Positions 35,316-43,346 of a DNA stretch of 64,000 bases are shown piece after piece; the stretch's first letter is position 1; each line of letters starts with the position of its first letter. Under the pieces are notes generated by a model that saw only the letters and a list, made by a program, of their open reading frames with translations, had not been told where the DNA came from and did not search any database. The stretch spans positions 1-64,000 of the forward strand of contig NZ_VHIB01000012.1 in the NCBI RefSeq assembly GCF_008087345.1. Reading direction: 5' to 3'. The DNA comes from Nocardioides caldifontis (GTDB taxonomy: Bacteria; Actinomycetota; Actinomycetes; Propionibacteriales; Nocardioidaceae). A program made the translations under genes and the position numbers.

Positions 35316-36172
35316 GCCTTGGTTCCCTTCCTGGAAGAGCGTGCGGTGTGGGAGGCGATCCAGACCGCGAACCCCACGAGGACCCCGATTCCCCCGATCC
35401 AGGCCACCATTCCTTCGGCGACCGGCCCGTAGGAGCCGAGCGTGGTGCCGCCGTACTTCGGCTGCTCCTCGATGCTCTGGAGGTAGGCGATGATGTCGCG
35501 CTTCTGCTCGGGCTCGAGGACGTCGTCGGAGAACACCGGCATCTGCTGGGGGCCGGTCAGCATGGCCTCGTAGACGTGCCGGGGCTCGACGCCGAGCAGC
35601 GACGGGGCGTACTTGCCGTCGGGCAGGGCGCCGCCGGACGCGGCGAAGTTGTGGCATGCGGTGCAGTTGGTGCGGAAGAACTCACCACCGCGGACGATCG
35701 CCTCCTGGCGCTCGTCCTCGGGGATCGACTCGGGGTCGTACTTCTCGGCGTCGGGGATCGCGGGGCCGGGGCCGAGGCTGGCGACGAACGCGGCGAGCTG
35801 CGAGATCTCCTCGTCGTTGTAGGCCACCCGCTTCACCGGTGCCTGCTGGCTCGGGTTCGCCATCGGCATCCGGCCGGTGCCCACCTGGAAGTCGACGGCG
35901 GCGGCGCCCACGCCGACCAGTGACGGGCCGTAGTTGTCGCCGTTCTTGTCGACGACACCCTCGCCGTTCTTGCCGTGGCACGAGGAGCAACCGACGAGGA
36001 ACAGCTCGCGGCCCTTGGCGACGTCGTCGGTGTCGCTGCCGGTGCTCTCCGCCTGCGCCGGCGACAGCAGCGCGTAGGCGCCACCGGTCAGCAGCAGACC
36101 GAGCAGCAGCACGATCGGGCCGGCCAGGCGGCTGCGGCGCCGGGCGGCGAGTCGAGCGGTCAGGAGTCGCAC
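35312..36172 (-). CDS. qcrC: Diheme cytochrome c subunit of the bc1 complex
   Basis: 286 residues. An N-terminal signal/anchor helix, two class I cytochrome c domains with CSSCH (near 62-66) and CTACH (near 169-173), methionines in GRMPMANPS and PQQMPVFSD as axial ligand candidates, and a C-terminal anchor helix. It links the Rieske protein to CuA of CtaC without soluble cytochrome c. First gene of qcrC-qcrA-qcrB; GTG start. Confidence 0.95.
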   Translation of the reverse strand: MRLLTARLAARRRSRLAGPIVLLLGLLLTGGAYALLSPAQAESTGSDTDDVAKGRELFLVGCSSCHGKNGEGVVDKNGDNYGPSLVGVGAAAVDFQVGTGRMPMANPSQQAPVKRVAYNDEEISQLAAFVASLGPGPAIPDAEKYDPESIPEDERQEAIVRGGEFFRTNCTACHNFAASGGALPDGKYAPSLLGVEPRHVYEAMLTGPQQMPVFSDDVLEPEQKRDIIAYLQSIEEQPKYGGTTLGSYGPVAEGMVAWIGGIGVLVGFAVWIASHTARSSRKGTKA

Positions 36173-36229
36173 GTGGGGGTCCTCGTCATCCTCGTGAAGG
36201 AGTTCGGCGGGCGGCGGGGGTCGGATGGG

Positions 36230-36880
36230 TCACTTGAGCAGGTAGATCGTCGCGAACAGCCCGATCCAGACGACGTCGACGAAGTGCCAGTAGTACGACA
36301 CCACGATCGCCGTCACGGCCTGCTCGTGCGTGAACTTGCGGGCCAGGTAGGTGCGGCCGAGGACGTAGAGGAAGGCGATGAGCCCGCCGGTCACGTGGAG
36401 GCCGTGGAACCCGGTGGTCAGGTAGAACATCGAGCCGTACGCCGAGGAGGCGAGCGTCACGCCTTCGTGCACCAGCTCGGCGTACTCCAGCGCCTGGCCG
36501 CCGATGAAGACCGCACCCATGACGTAGGTGAGGATGAACCACTCGCGCAGCCCCCAGCCCCCCACGTTCAGCACGCTGCCCGTGCGACCCACCTGACCGC
36601 GCTCGGCGGCGAAGACGCCGAGCTGGCAGGTCACCGAGCTGAGCACGAGGATGATCGTGTTGCCGGTGGCGAACGGCACGTTGAGCAGCGCGGTGTCCTG
36701 GGCCCACAGCTCGGGCGACACGGAGCGGATCGTGAAGTACGCCGCGAAGAGCGCCGCGAAGAACATCAGCTCCGAGGCCAGCCAGACGATCGTCCCCACG
36801 CTGACCATGCTGGGACGGTCGTGGTGCCCGTGCAGCCGGGACGCAGGGATGACAGCAGTTGAGGTCGCCACGGGCGCCAT
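36230..36880 (-). CDS. ctaE: Cytochrome c oxidase subunit III
   Basis: 216 residues, five hydrophobic helices, including [61 protein letters not shown] and [23 protein letters not shown]. The five-helix short form is typical of actinobacteria. It lies upstream of qcrC, as in mycobacteria and streptomycetes. ATG at 36880 chosen; a GTG nine bases downstream is possible. Confidence 0.94.
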   Translation of the reverse strand: MAPVATSTAVIPASRLHGHHDRPSMVSVGTIVWLASELMFFAALFAAYFTIRSVSPELWAQDTALLNVPFATGNTIILVLSSVTCQLGVFAAERGQVGRTGSVLNVGGWGLREWFILTYVMGAVFIGGQALEYAELVHEGVTLASSAYGSMFYLTTGFHGLHVTGGLIAFLYVLGRTYLARKFTHEQAVTAIVVSYYWHFVDVVWIGLFATIYLLK

Positions 36881-36993
36881 TATGTCTGCATCCCCCCGGA
36901 TCGGCACCCCGACCCCCTGGCAACGGCAGTCATGTCGTTCACCATACGTCGCAGGCCCCCTGACGCCTCACAGCCGCGACCTACCCTGGGGCC

Positions 36994-37986
36994 GTGCTGC
37001 TGCGTACGGCGGACGGCTCCACGCCCGCCCTTCCCCCCTTCGACCTCGGCCGGATCGTCACCGAGGCCGGCATCGACCCGGTCGCCACGATCCTGACGAT
37101 CTGGGTCGCCGGCGCCTACCTCGTCGGGGTCCGCGTGCTTCGCGCCCGCGGGGACCGGTGGCCCGTTGGCCGCACGATCAGCTTCGTGGTGCTCGGCATG
37201 GGCTCCTTCGCGTTCGCCACCATGTCGGGGCTCGGTGCCTACGACAACGTGATGCTGAGCGTCCACATGGTGCAGCACATGATCCTGACGATGGTCACGC
37301 CGCTGGCGCTGGCGCTCGGGGCCCCGGTGACGCTGGCGCTGCGCACCCTCCCCGCGCGCCCCCGGCGGTGGCTGCTGGCCGTGGTGCACTCCACACCGGT
37401 GAAGGTGCTCTCGTTCCCACCGTTGGCCTTCCTGCTCTTCGTGCTCAGCCCGTGGGTGCTCTACTTCAGCGCCTGGTACCCGGCGTCCGCGGAGTCGACG
37501 TACGTCCACGAGATGACCCACCTGCACCTGGTCGCCACCGGCGCGCTCTTCCTGTGGCCGCTCGTGGGGGTCGACCCGGTGCCCGGGCGCGTCGCCTACC
37601 CGTTCCGGATGCTGCTGATGGTGCTGACGCTGCCGTTCCACGCATTCCTGGGCGTGACGATCATGAACCAGGACGCGTTGATCGCCGAGGACCACTTCCG
37701 GGGGCTGGGGCTGGACTGGCTCCCGGACCCGATGGACGACCAGCACCTCGCCGGCGGGATCCTGTGGGGCACCGGTGACGTGGTCGGGCTGATCTTCTTC
37801 ATGGCGCTCTTCGCGCAGTGGGTCCGCTCCTCCATGCGGGAGGCCGAGCGCGAGGACCGCCGGCTCGACCGCCTCGAGCGCCAGGAGCGGCAGGACCGTC
37901 AGAACCGGCTGGGTGGCCCCGAGCCCGACCCGGACCGTTCCGCGCAGGCCGACGCCGGAGGCCGCCGGGTGCCGGCAGCCGAGTAA
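36994..37986 (+). CDS. ctaG: Cytochrome c oxidase assembly protein, CtaG (caa3) type
   Basis: 330-residue polytopic membrane protein with about seven helices. The conserved histidine patches HMVQHMILTMVTPL and HEMTHLHLVATGALFLWPL may bind copper for CuB insertion. HAFLGVTIMNQDALIAEDHF is also typical. The C-terminal 55 residues are a charged Arg/Asp/Gln-rich tail. GTG start at 36994; divergent from ctaE. Confidence 0.85.
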   Translation: MLLRTADGSTPALPPFDLGRIVTEAGIDPVATILTIWVAGAYLVGVRVLRARGDRWPVGRTISFVVLGMGSFAFATMSGLGAYDNVMLSVHMVQHMILTMVTPLALALGAPVTLALRTLPARPRRWLLAVVHSTPVKVLSFPPLAFLLFVLSPWVLYFSAWYPASAESTYVHEMTHLHLVATGALFLWPLVGVDPVPGRVAYPFRMLLMVLTLPFHAFLGVTIMNQDALIAEDHFRGLGLDWLPDPMDDQHLAGGILWGTGDVVGLIFFMALFAQWVRSSMREAEREDRRLDRLERQERQDRQNRLGGPEPDPDRSAQADAGGRRVPAAE

Positions 37987-37987
37987 C

Positions 37988-38413
37988 ATGCGGCCCGTGA
38001 CCGAGGCCAACCGCTCCCCGAAGCCCCTGACGGTGCTCGTCTACAGCGACGACGCCCGTGTCCGCAGCGACGTGATGACGGCGCTCGGGCGGCGGCCGCA
38101 CCCCGACTTCCCGACGGTGGAGTACGTCGAGGTGGCCACCGAGCCGATGGTGATCCAGCACATGGACACCGGCTCCATCGACCTCGCGATCCTCGACGGC
38201 GAGGCGGTCCCCGCCGGCGGGATGGGCATCGCCCGTCAGCTCAAGGACGAGGTCTACGACTGCCCGCCGCTGCTGGTGCTCACCGGGCGGCCGCAGGACG
38301 CCTGGCTGGCGACCTGGTCGCGGGCCGACGCCGCGGTGATGCACCCGATCGACCCGATGCAGATCGCCGAGGTGGTCGTCCGGCTGCTGCGCGAGCGCGT
38401 GCCCACGAGCTGA
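37988..38413 (+). CDS. Receiver-like domain protein (atypical)
   Basis: 141-residue CheY-like domain without an output domain. [13 protein letters not shown] matches the acidic pair, [10 protein letters not shown] the phosphoacceptor aspartate, and [12 protein letters not shown] the conserved threonine. The lysine normally before the last proline loop is replaced (MHPIDP), so phosphorylation may be lost or altered. It overlaps trpD (TGATG), which suggests co-expression; role unknown. Confidence 0.75.
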   Translation: MRPVTEANRSPKPLTVLVYSDDARVRSDVMTALGRRPHPDFPTVEYVEVATEPMVIQHMDTGSIDLAILDGEAVPAGGMGIARQLKDEVYDCPPLLVLTGRPQDAWLATWSRADAAVMHPIDPMQIAEVVVRLLRERVPTS

Positions 38414-39453
38414 TGGCGGCCAGCTGGCCGGAGGTCCTCGCCGCCCTGACCGCCCGCGCGGACCTGACCGACGCGCAGGCCGCCTGGGCGATGGGGCAGA
38501 TCCTCGGCGGCGAGGCCACCCCCTCGCAGATCGCCGGCTTCGCGGTCGCGCTGAGGACCAAGGGCGAGACCACCGAGGAGCTCGCGGGGCTCGTGGACGC
38601 GATGTACGCGCACGCGCTGCCGCTGCCGCTCGAGGGCCGGTGGCTCGACATCGTCGGCACCGGTGGCGACCGCTCGATGTCGGTCAACATCTCGACGATG
38701 TCGGCGCTGGTGGCCGCCGGCGCCGGTGCCCGGGTGGCCAAGCACGGCAACCGCTCGGCGAGCTCGAAGTCCGGTTCTGCCGACGTCCTGGAGGCGCTCG
38801 GTGTGCGGCTCGACCTCCCCGTGGCCAAGGTCGGAGAGCTGGCGGCCCGGACCGGGGTCACGTTCGCGTTCGCCCCGGTGTTCCACCCCGCGCTCCGGCA
38901 CGCCGCGGTGCCGCGGCGGGAGCTGGGGATCGGCACGACGTTCAACTTCCTCGGACCGCTGGCCAACCCGGCTCGTCCGGAGGCGCAGGCGATCGGCTGC
39001 GCCGACCTCCGGATGGCGCCCACGATGGCCGGCGTGTTCGCCCGCCGCGGGGCGGACGCCTGGGTCTTCCGCGGCGACGACGGGCTCGACGAGCTCACGA
39101 CGACCACCACGTCGCGCGTCTGGGTGGTCCGTGGTGGGGAGGTGACCGAGGCCCTGGTCGCCCCCGAGGAGGTCGGCCTGATGCGGTCGCATCCCGGTGA
39201 CCTGACCGGCGGCGACGCCGCGCACAACGCCGACGTCGTCCGGCGGGTCCTCGCCGGCGAGCCGGGGCGGGTGCGAGAGGCGGTGCTGCTCAACACCGGC
39301 GCCGCGCTGGCGGTCTACGACGGCGGCGAGGGTGACCCCGTCGAGCTGCTCCGGGCAGGCATCGAGCGCGCCGAGGCGGCGATCGACAGCGGTGCGGCCA
39401 AGGCCGTGCTCGAGCGGCTCGTCTCGGTGAGCGCGGAGCTGGCGGCGGGCTGA
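38413..39453 (+). CDS. trpD: Anthranilate phosphoribosyltransferase
   Basis: Second step of tryptophan synthesis, joining PRPP to anthranilate. 346 residues. Motifs: [38 protein letters not shown] and [18 protein letters not shown]. The other trp genes are absent; trpD stands alone beside the respiratory genes, as in mycobacteria. Confidence 0.95.
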   Translation: MAASWPEVLAALTARADLTDAQAAWAMGQILGGEATPSQIAGFAVALRTKGETTEELAGLVDAMYAHALPLPLEGRWLDIVGTGGDRSMSVNISTMSALVAAGAGARVAKHGNRSASSKSGSADVLEALGVRLDLPVAKVGELAARTGVTFAFAPVFHPALRHAAVPRRELGIGTTFNFLGPLANPARPEAQAIGCADLRMAPTMAGVFARRGADAWVFRGDDGLDELTTTTTSRVWVVRGGEVTEALVAPEEVGLMRSHPGDLTGGDAAHNADVVRRVLAGEPGRVREAVLLNTGAALAVYDGGEGDPVELLRAGIERAEAAIDSGAAKAVLERLVSVSAELAAG

Positions 39454-39467
39454 GCCGGAGGGCTCAG
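39450..39467. terminator. Short hairpin carrying both stop codons (trpD/glycosyltransferase)
   Basis: Perfect 7-bp arms CTGAGCC (39450-39456) and GGCTCAG (39461-39467) around a four-base loop. The trpD TGA is in the left arm and the TCA of the minus-strand gene in the right arm. Confidence 0.55.
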
Positions 39468-40363
39468 GCGGGGATCGCGAAGGCGTGGCGCAGCAGCGCC
39501 CGGGCGGGGGCGTGCTGCCCTGCCTGCAGCGCGCGCGGCACCATCCCGACGGCGTGCAGCCGTGAGGTGAGGTGGAGCCGGGCCGCGCGGGCGGCACGGG
39601 GCCAGCCACGGTCGCGGCAGGCGTCGGCCATCACCCCGAAGAGCGCGGCCTCCTCGGCGAAGCGGTAGCCGGTCACCGACTTCAGGCTGGAGTCGCTCGA
39701 GCGGTGCCGGCGGTACTGGAACGCGACCTCGGGCGCGAACACCAGGACGCCACCGTCGAGCACGATGTCCATCAGCAGCGCGAGGTCCTGGACGACGTGG
39801 AAGTCGGGGCGGAAGCCGATCCGGCGGATCACGTCGGTGCGCCAGCACAGCGAGGGGAAGTAGGTCCAGTTCCCGAGCAGCAGGCTGGCGGCGAGCGCCT
39901 CGCCGGCCATCGCGACCGGGGCGGCCCCCTTGGGCTGCAGGCGCCGCTTCACGAGATCGCCGAGCGGGCGGCTGACGCGGCCGTCCTCGTCGACCACCTC
40001 GACCCCGGGCTGGACGACCGAGGCCTCCGGGTACTGCTCGAGGACCGCGAGGACGCTCCGCACGTACCCGGGCAGCATGACGTCGTCGGCGCCCATCATC
40101 ACGACGTGGCTGCCCTGGGCGAGGCCGAGCGCCTTGCGGTAGTTGGCGTTCGCCCCGAGGTTCGTCTCGTTGCGGAGGTAGGTGACGCGCTCGTCGTCGA
40201 GGGAGCCGAACCACTCGGCCACCGGGCCGGGGGTCCCGTCGTCGACGACCGTGAGCCGCCAACCCTCGTGGTCCTGGGCGAGGATGCTCCGCACCGCCTC
40301 CTGCATCAGCCCGATCTCGCCGTAGAACGGCATGAGGATGTCGAGCGGCTGACCGGCGGTCAT
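39464..40363 (-). CDS. Glycosyltransferase family 2
   Basis: 299-residue GT-A enzyme. LDILMPFYGEIGLMQEAVRSIL starts the fold; LTVVDDGTPGPV, then VVMMGADDVMLPGYV (D-x-D region) bind nucleotide sugar, and FQYRRHRSSDSSLKS lies in the C-terminal part. Only an Ala/Arg-rich tail follows, with no membrane helix. The gene converges on trpD and overlaps the DUF2304 gene upstream (ATGA), forming a small polysaccharide or glycolipid cluster with the next two genes. Confidence 0.88.
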   Translation of the reverse strand: MTAGQPLDILMPFYGEIGLMQEAVRSILAQDHEGWRLTVVDDGTPGPVAEWFGSLDDERVTYLRNETNLGANANYRKALGLAQGSHVVMMGADDVMLPGYVRSVLAVLEQYPEASVVQPGVEVVDEDGRVSRPLGDLVKRRLQPKGAAPVAMAGEALAASLLLGNWTYFPSLCWRTDVIRRIGFRPDFHVVQDLALLMDIVLDGGVLVFAPEVAFQYRRHRSSDSSLKSVTGYRFAEEAALFGVMADACRDRGWPRAARAARLHLTSRLHAVGMVPRALQAGQHAPARALLRHAFAIPA

Positions 40364-40737
40364 CGGCGCTCCGGGGCGGTCTCGGTGGGCGCCGGTGCGT
40401 CCTGGAGGTCGAGCCGCAGGTGCAGCAGGGCGACCTCCTCGGCGAGGGTGCGGGTGCGCTCCTCGAGCCGGCCGAGCTCGTGGCTGTGCTGGATGGAGAC
40501 CACCATCAGCACCATGCTCGCGACGAAGAAGAGCAGGTTCGAGGGCACCTCGACGCCGAGCAGGTCGGCCGCGGTGTGGAGGAGCACGGGGAAGGCGGCG
40601 ACGAGGATGGTGAGGAGCGCCACCACGACCCAGAACAGCGCGTACTTCTCGCGGAGCCGACGGCGGCGCAGCAGCTCGAGCAGCACGCCGAGGGTCACCG
40701 CACCGCCGAGGAGCCCGAGCACGACCTCGGCGTTCAC
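40360..40737 (-). CDS. DUF2304 membrane protein
   Basis: 125 residues, three hydrophobic helices (VVLGLLGGAVTLGVLLELL; ALFWVVVALLTILVAAFPVLL; LLFFVASMVLMVVSIQHS) and a C-terminal coiled coil (ELGRLEERTRTLAEEVALLHLRL). DUF2304 proteins commonly accompany GT2 dolichyl-phosphate-type transferases. GTG start overlaps the stop of the next GT2 gene. Confidence 0.85.
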   Translation of the reverse strand: MNAEVVLGLLGGAVTLGVLLELLRRRRLREKYALFWVVVALLTILVAAFPVLLHTAADLLGVEVPSNLLFFVASMVLMVVSIQHSHELGRLEERTRTLAEEVALLHLRLDLQDAPAPTETAPERR

Positions 40738-41477
40738 GCCGTCGCCTCCGCCGTCGCCGGCAGCGGCCAGGGGCGCACCAGGGCGAGCAGGAGCGCGGAG
40801 ACGACCCTGACGAGGTACGCCGAGGCGCGCAGCGGGTTCTGGCTGGGCGAGCCGTGGGTGCGGAGCCGCATCTCGACCGGCACCTGCCGGATCGTGCACC
40901 CGGTCCGCAACGCGATCACCAGCGACTCGACCGTGTCGCCGAGGTACTCGGTGGGGTAGTGGGTGGCGAACACCTGGAGCGCCCGCCGGTTCGCCGCGCG
41001 GTAGCCGCTGGTCACGTCGGTGAGCCGGGTCCCGGCCAGCCAGCTGAGCACCGGGGCGAGCAGGGCCATCGCCCAGCGCCGGGGGCCGCGCACCTCGTAC
41101 TGCCCCACCCCCGCGAAGCGGGCGCCGATGACCACGTCGGCGGTGTCGAGCCGGGAGACCAGCGTCGAGAGGTACGCCGGGTCGTGCTGGCCGTCCGCGT
41201 CAACCTGCACCGCGACGTCGTACCCCTGCTCGAGCGCCCACCGGTAGCCGGTGCGCATCGCACCGCCGACGCCGAGGTTGAAGGGGAGCCGGCAGACGGC
41301 GGCGCCCGCCGCGCGGGCCACCTCTCCGGTGGCGTCCACCGACCCGTCGTCGACGACGAGCACGTCGACGCCGGGATTCGTCCGCCGGATCTCGGTGACG
41401 ACGGCGCCGACCGAGGCGCCCTCGTTGAGCGCCGGGACGATCACCAGCACCCGGGGCGGGACACGGTCAGCGGTCAC
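40734..41477 (-). CDS. Glycosyltransferase family 2, polyprenyl-phosphate sugar transferase-like
   Basis: 247 residues. VLVIVPALNEGASVGAVV, VDVLVVDDGSVDATGEVA, FNLGVGGAMRTGYRWAL and VQVDADGQHDP (DxD) are typical of DPM1/GtrB-like GT2 enzymes that load sugars on polyprenyl phosphate. DVTSGYRAANRRAL is also conserved. It overlaps the DUF2142 gene by 11 bases and the DUF2304 gene by GTGA, so the set should work together in envelope glycan assembly. Confidence 0.88.
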   Translation of the reverse strand: MTADRVPPRVLVIVPALNEGASVGAVVTEIRRTNPGVDVLVVDDGSVDATGEVARAAGAAVCRLPFNLGVGGAMRTGYRWALEQGYDVAVQVDADGQHDPAYLSTLVSRLDTADVVIGARFAGVGQYEVRGPRRWAMALLAPVLSWLAGTRLTDVTSGYRAANRRALQVFATHYPTEYLGDTVESLVIALRTGCTIRQVPVEMRLRTHGSPSQNPLRASAYLVRVVSALLLALVRPWPLPATAEATA

Positions 41478-42951
41478 CTGTCGAGAGTAAAGCGAGCGTT
41501 TGTCCGCTGTGGGCGATTCGAGAAGATTCGTTGGGGAGCTCCGCGGTAGCGGCGCGCCACCAGCAGGCCAGCCCTGCCACCGTGAGCGCGGCCAGCGTCC
41601 ACGGAGGGAGCGTCCACCATGCCGGGTGGTCGCCCAGGACTCCCTTCCCCTCATCGATCGCGAGGTCGGTCACGGAGACGACGTGGGCCACGCCCCACAT
41701 CACCGCGCCGGTCACCAGCCCGGGCACCACGAGCGGGTGTGCGGGCGGACGGCGGTCGAGGAGCGCGCCGGCGAGCAGCACGACCCCCATCGACAGCGGC
41801 CAGCCGTAGCGGCCCTGCCAGATCACGCCCGCCGTCTCGTAGGTCAGCACGGTGAGGAGCACCGGCACGGTCAGCGCCGACGCGAAGGCGAACAGCAGCT
41901 CGAGGCGCCCGCGCCGGTCGGCCTGGCGCACCGCGAGCCCGAGGAGCCCGAGGAGGGCGAGGCCGGCCGTCGCGTAGACGACCATCGGGGCCGCCTCGTT
42001 GCGCAGCGGGAACGCCGCCAGCGACTGCAGGAACCACGCGGGCACCTGGCGCAGCGTCTCCACCACCGGGTTCCCTCCCGGGGCCGCGTTCTCCGGGGCG
42101 AGGGAGTCGACACCGACGATCCAGCCGACGGCTGCGACACCCACGGCGGCCAGCGCCAGCACGCAGCCCAGGGCGGTGCGGGGCACCTCGCGCAGGAGCG
42201 TGAAGGTGCGTCGCGGCCCGACGTGGACCCACGCCACGATGACGACCGTGGCCAGCCAGAGCGGGCCGAGCCCGCGCACCAGGGTCAGCGGGACGGCGCA
42301 GGCGGCGCCCACGACGAGCAGGCGCCGGCGGGTCGCCGCGTCGACGCGGCCCATCCCGAGCAGGCAGGTCCAGAGCCCGACCGCGCCGCACATCTCGACG
42401 CCGTTCGGCCCCGGGACGGAGGTGGAGTACACGGCGACCGGCGTGACGACGCCGAGGAGCGCCACGAGCGGCCACCGGGTGCGGGCCCAGCGGCTCGTGG
42501 CCCAGACGCCGGCCGCGAGCAGCAGGGAGCAGAGGAGTGCGTTGACCGCGCGCATCACGTACATCGCCGGGGCGCCGTCGAACGGCTGGGCGGCGAAGCC
42601 GACGACGAAGTAGAAGGCCGGGTTGTAGCGAGCGGCACCGCTGCCGACGCTCACGACCCCTTGGTCGAGCACCTCTGCCGGGTTGCAGTTGTCGGGCCCG
42701 GTGTACTGCAGCGCAGAGCAGGCGGGGCCGGCGTCCCGCACGATGCCGGGGGAGACGTACACCAGCTCACCGCGACCGTCGTCCGGCACCTCTCCCGAGG
42801 GCATCCAGTGGCCGTCGGCGACCGACGCGGCGCGGTAGACGTGGTCGAACTCGTCGATGCCCCGGAACGGCGGCACCGCGAGGACCCAGGCCGCCTGCAC
42901 GAGCATCGTGCCGAGGAAGACCCACGCCGCGAGGCGGAACGACCTGCTCAC
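41467..42951 (-). CDS. DUF2142 family polytopic membrane protein
   Basis: 494 residues with about ten helices. FRGIDEFDHVYRAASVADGHWMP near the N-terminus is the DUF2142 signature, with acidic residues in the first extracytoplasmic loop as in GT-C glycosyltransferases. Tentatively a polyprenyl-linked sugar transferase using the product of the adjacent GT2. GTG at 42951 has GGAAGGAAG upstream; the frame stays open far upstream but that is out-of-frame shadow. Confidence 0.85.
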   Translation of the reverse strand: MSRSFRLAAWVFLGTMLVQAAWVLAVPPFRGIDEFDHVYRAASVADGHWMPSGEVPDDGRGELVYVSPGIVRDAGPACSALQYTGPDNCNPAEVLDQGVVSVGSGAARYNPAFYFVVGFAAQPFDGAPAMYVMRAVNALLCSLLLAAGVWATSRWARTRWPLVALLGVVTPVAVYSTSVPGPNGVEMCGAVGLWTCLLGMGRVDAATRRRLLVVGAACAVPLTLVRGLGPLWLATVVIVAWVHVGPRRTFTLLREVPRTALGCVLALAAVGVAAVGWIVGVDSLAPENAAPGGNPVVETLRQVPAWFLQSLAAFPLRNEAAPMVVYATAGLALLGLLGLAVRQADRRGRLELLFAFASALTVPVLLTVLTYETAGVIWQGRYGWPLSMGVVLLAGALLDRRPPAHPLVVPGLVTGAVMWGVAHVVSVTDLAIDEGKGVLGDHPAWWTLPPWTLAALTVAGLACWWRAATAELPNESSRIAHSGQTLALLSTGDR

Positions 42952-43031
42952 CGACGCGCTTCCTTCCCGACGACCGACCTCTCGAATGTAAGCGAGAAAG
43001 GCGGACGGATCGGGCGGAACGGTCGAGATCG

Positions 43032-43310
43032 TCAGTCGAGCCCCAGCGAGAAGGCGGCCTCCAGGTCGTGGCGGGAGTGGGTGCGGAACGCGATGTGGGT
43101 CTCGGTCTCGGTCACGCCGGGCACCTTGTTGATCCGGTCGGCGACGACCGAGGCGATCTCCTCGTGGCGGTGGACGCGGACCATCGCGATGAGGTCGATC
43201 TGGCCGGTGACGCTGTAGACCTCGCTGACGCCCTCGAGCCCGGCGATCTCCTCCGCCACCTCGGGGATCCGGGCAACCTCGGCGTTGACGAAGACGATGG
43301 CGGTGATCAT
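43032..43310 (-). CDS. Stand-alone Lrp/AsnC ligand-binding (RAM) domain protein
   Basis: 92 residues: ITAIVFVNAEVARIPEVAEEIAGLEGVSEVYSVTGQIDLIAMVRV and VPGVTETETHIAFR match the alpha/beta RAM domain of Lrp/AsnC regulators. There is no DNA-binding helix-turn-helix. Such proteins may sense amino acids and pair with full-length Lrp proteins, but no partner is seen here. Confidence 0.88.
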   Translation of the reverse strand: MITAIVFVNAEVARIPEVAEEIAGLEGVSEVYSVTGQIDLIAMVRVHRHEEIASVVADRINKVPGVTETETHIAFRTHSRHDLEAAFSLGLD

Positions 43311-43346
43311 GGCGCCAACCTAATCGACCGCCGCAGGGCACGCGGC

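Noticed and set aside
32481-35432. A 983-residue plus-strand reading frame opposite qcrB and qcrA
   Set aside because: Its product is Val/Arg/Glu/Asp-rich shadow sequence typical of the antisense frame of high-GC genes; the minus-strand genes are unmistakable.
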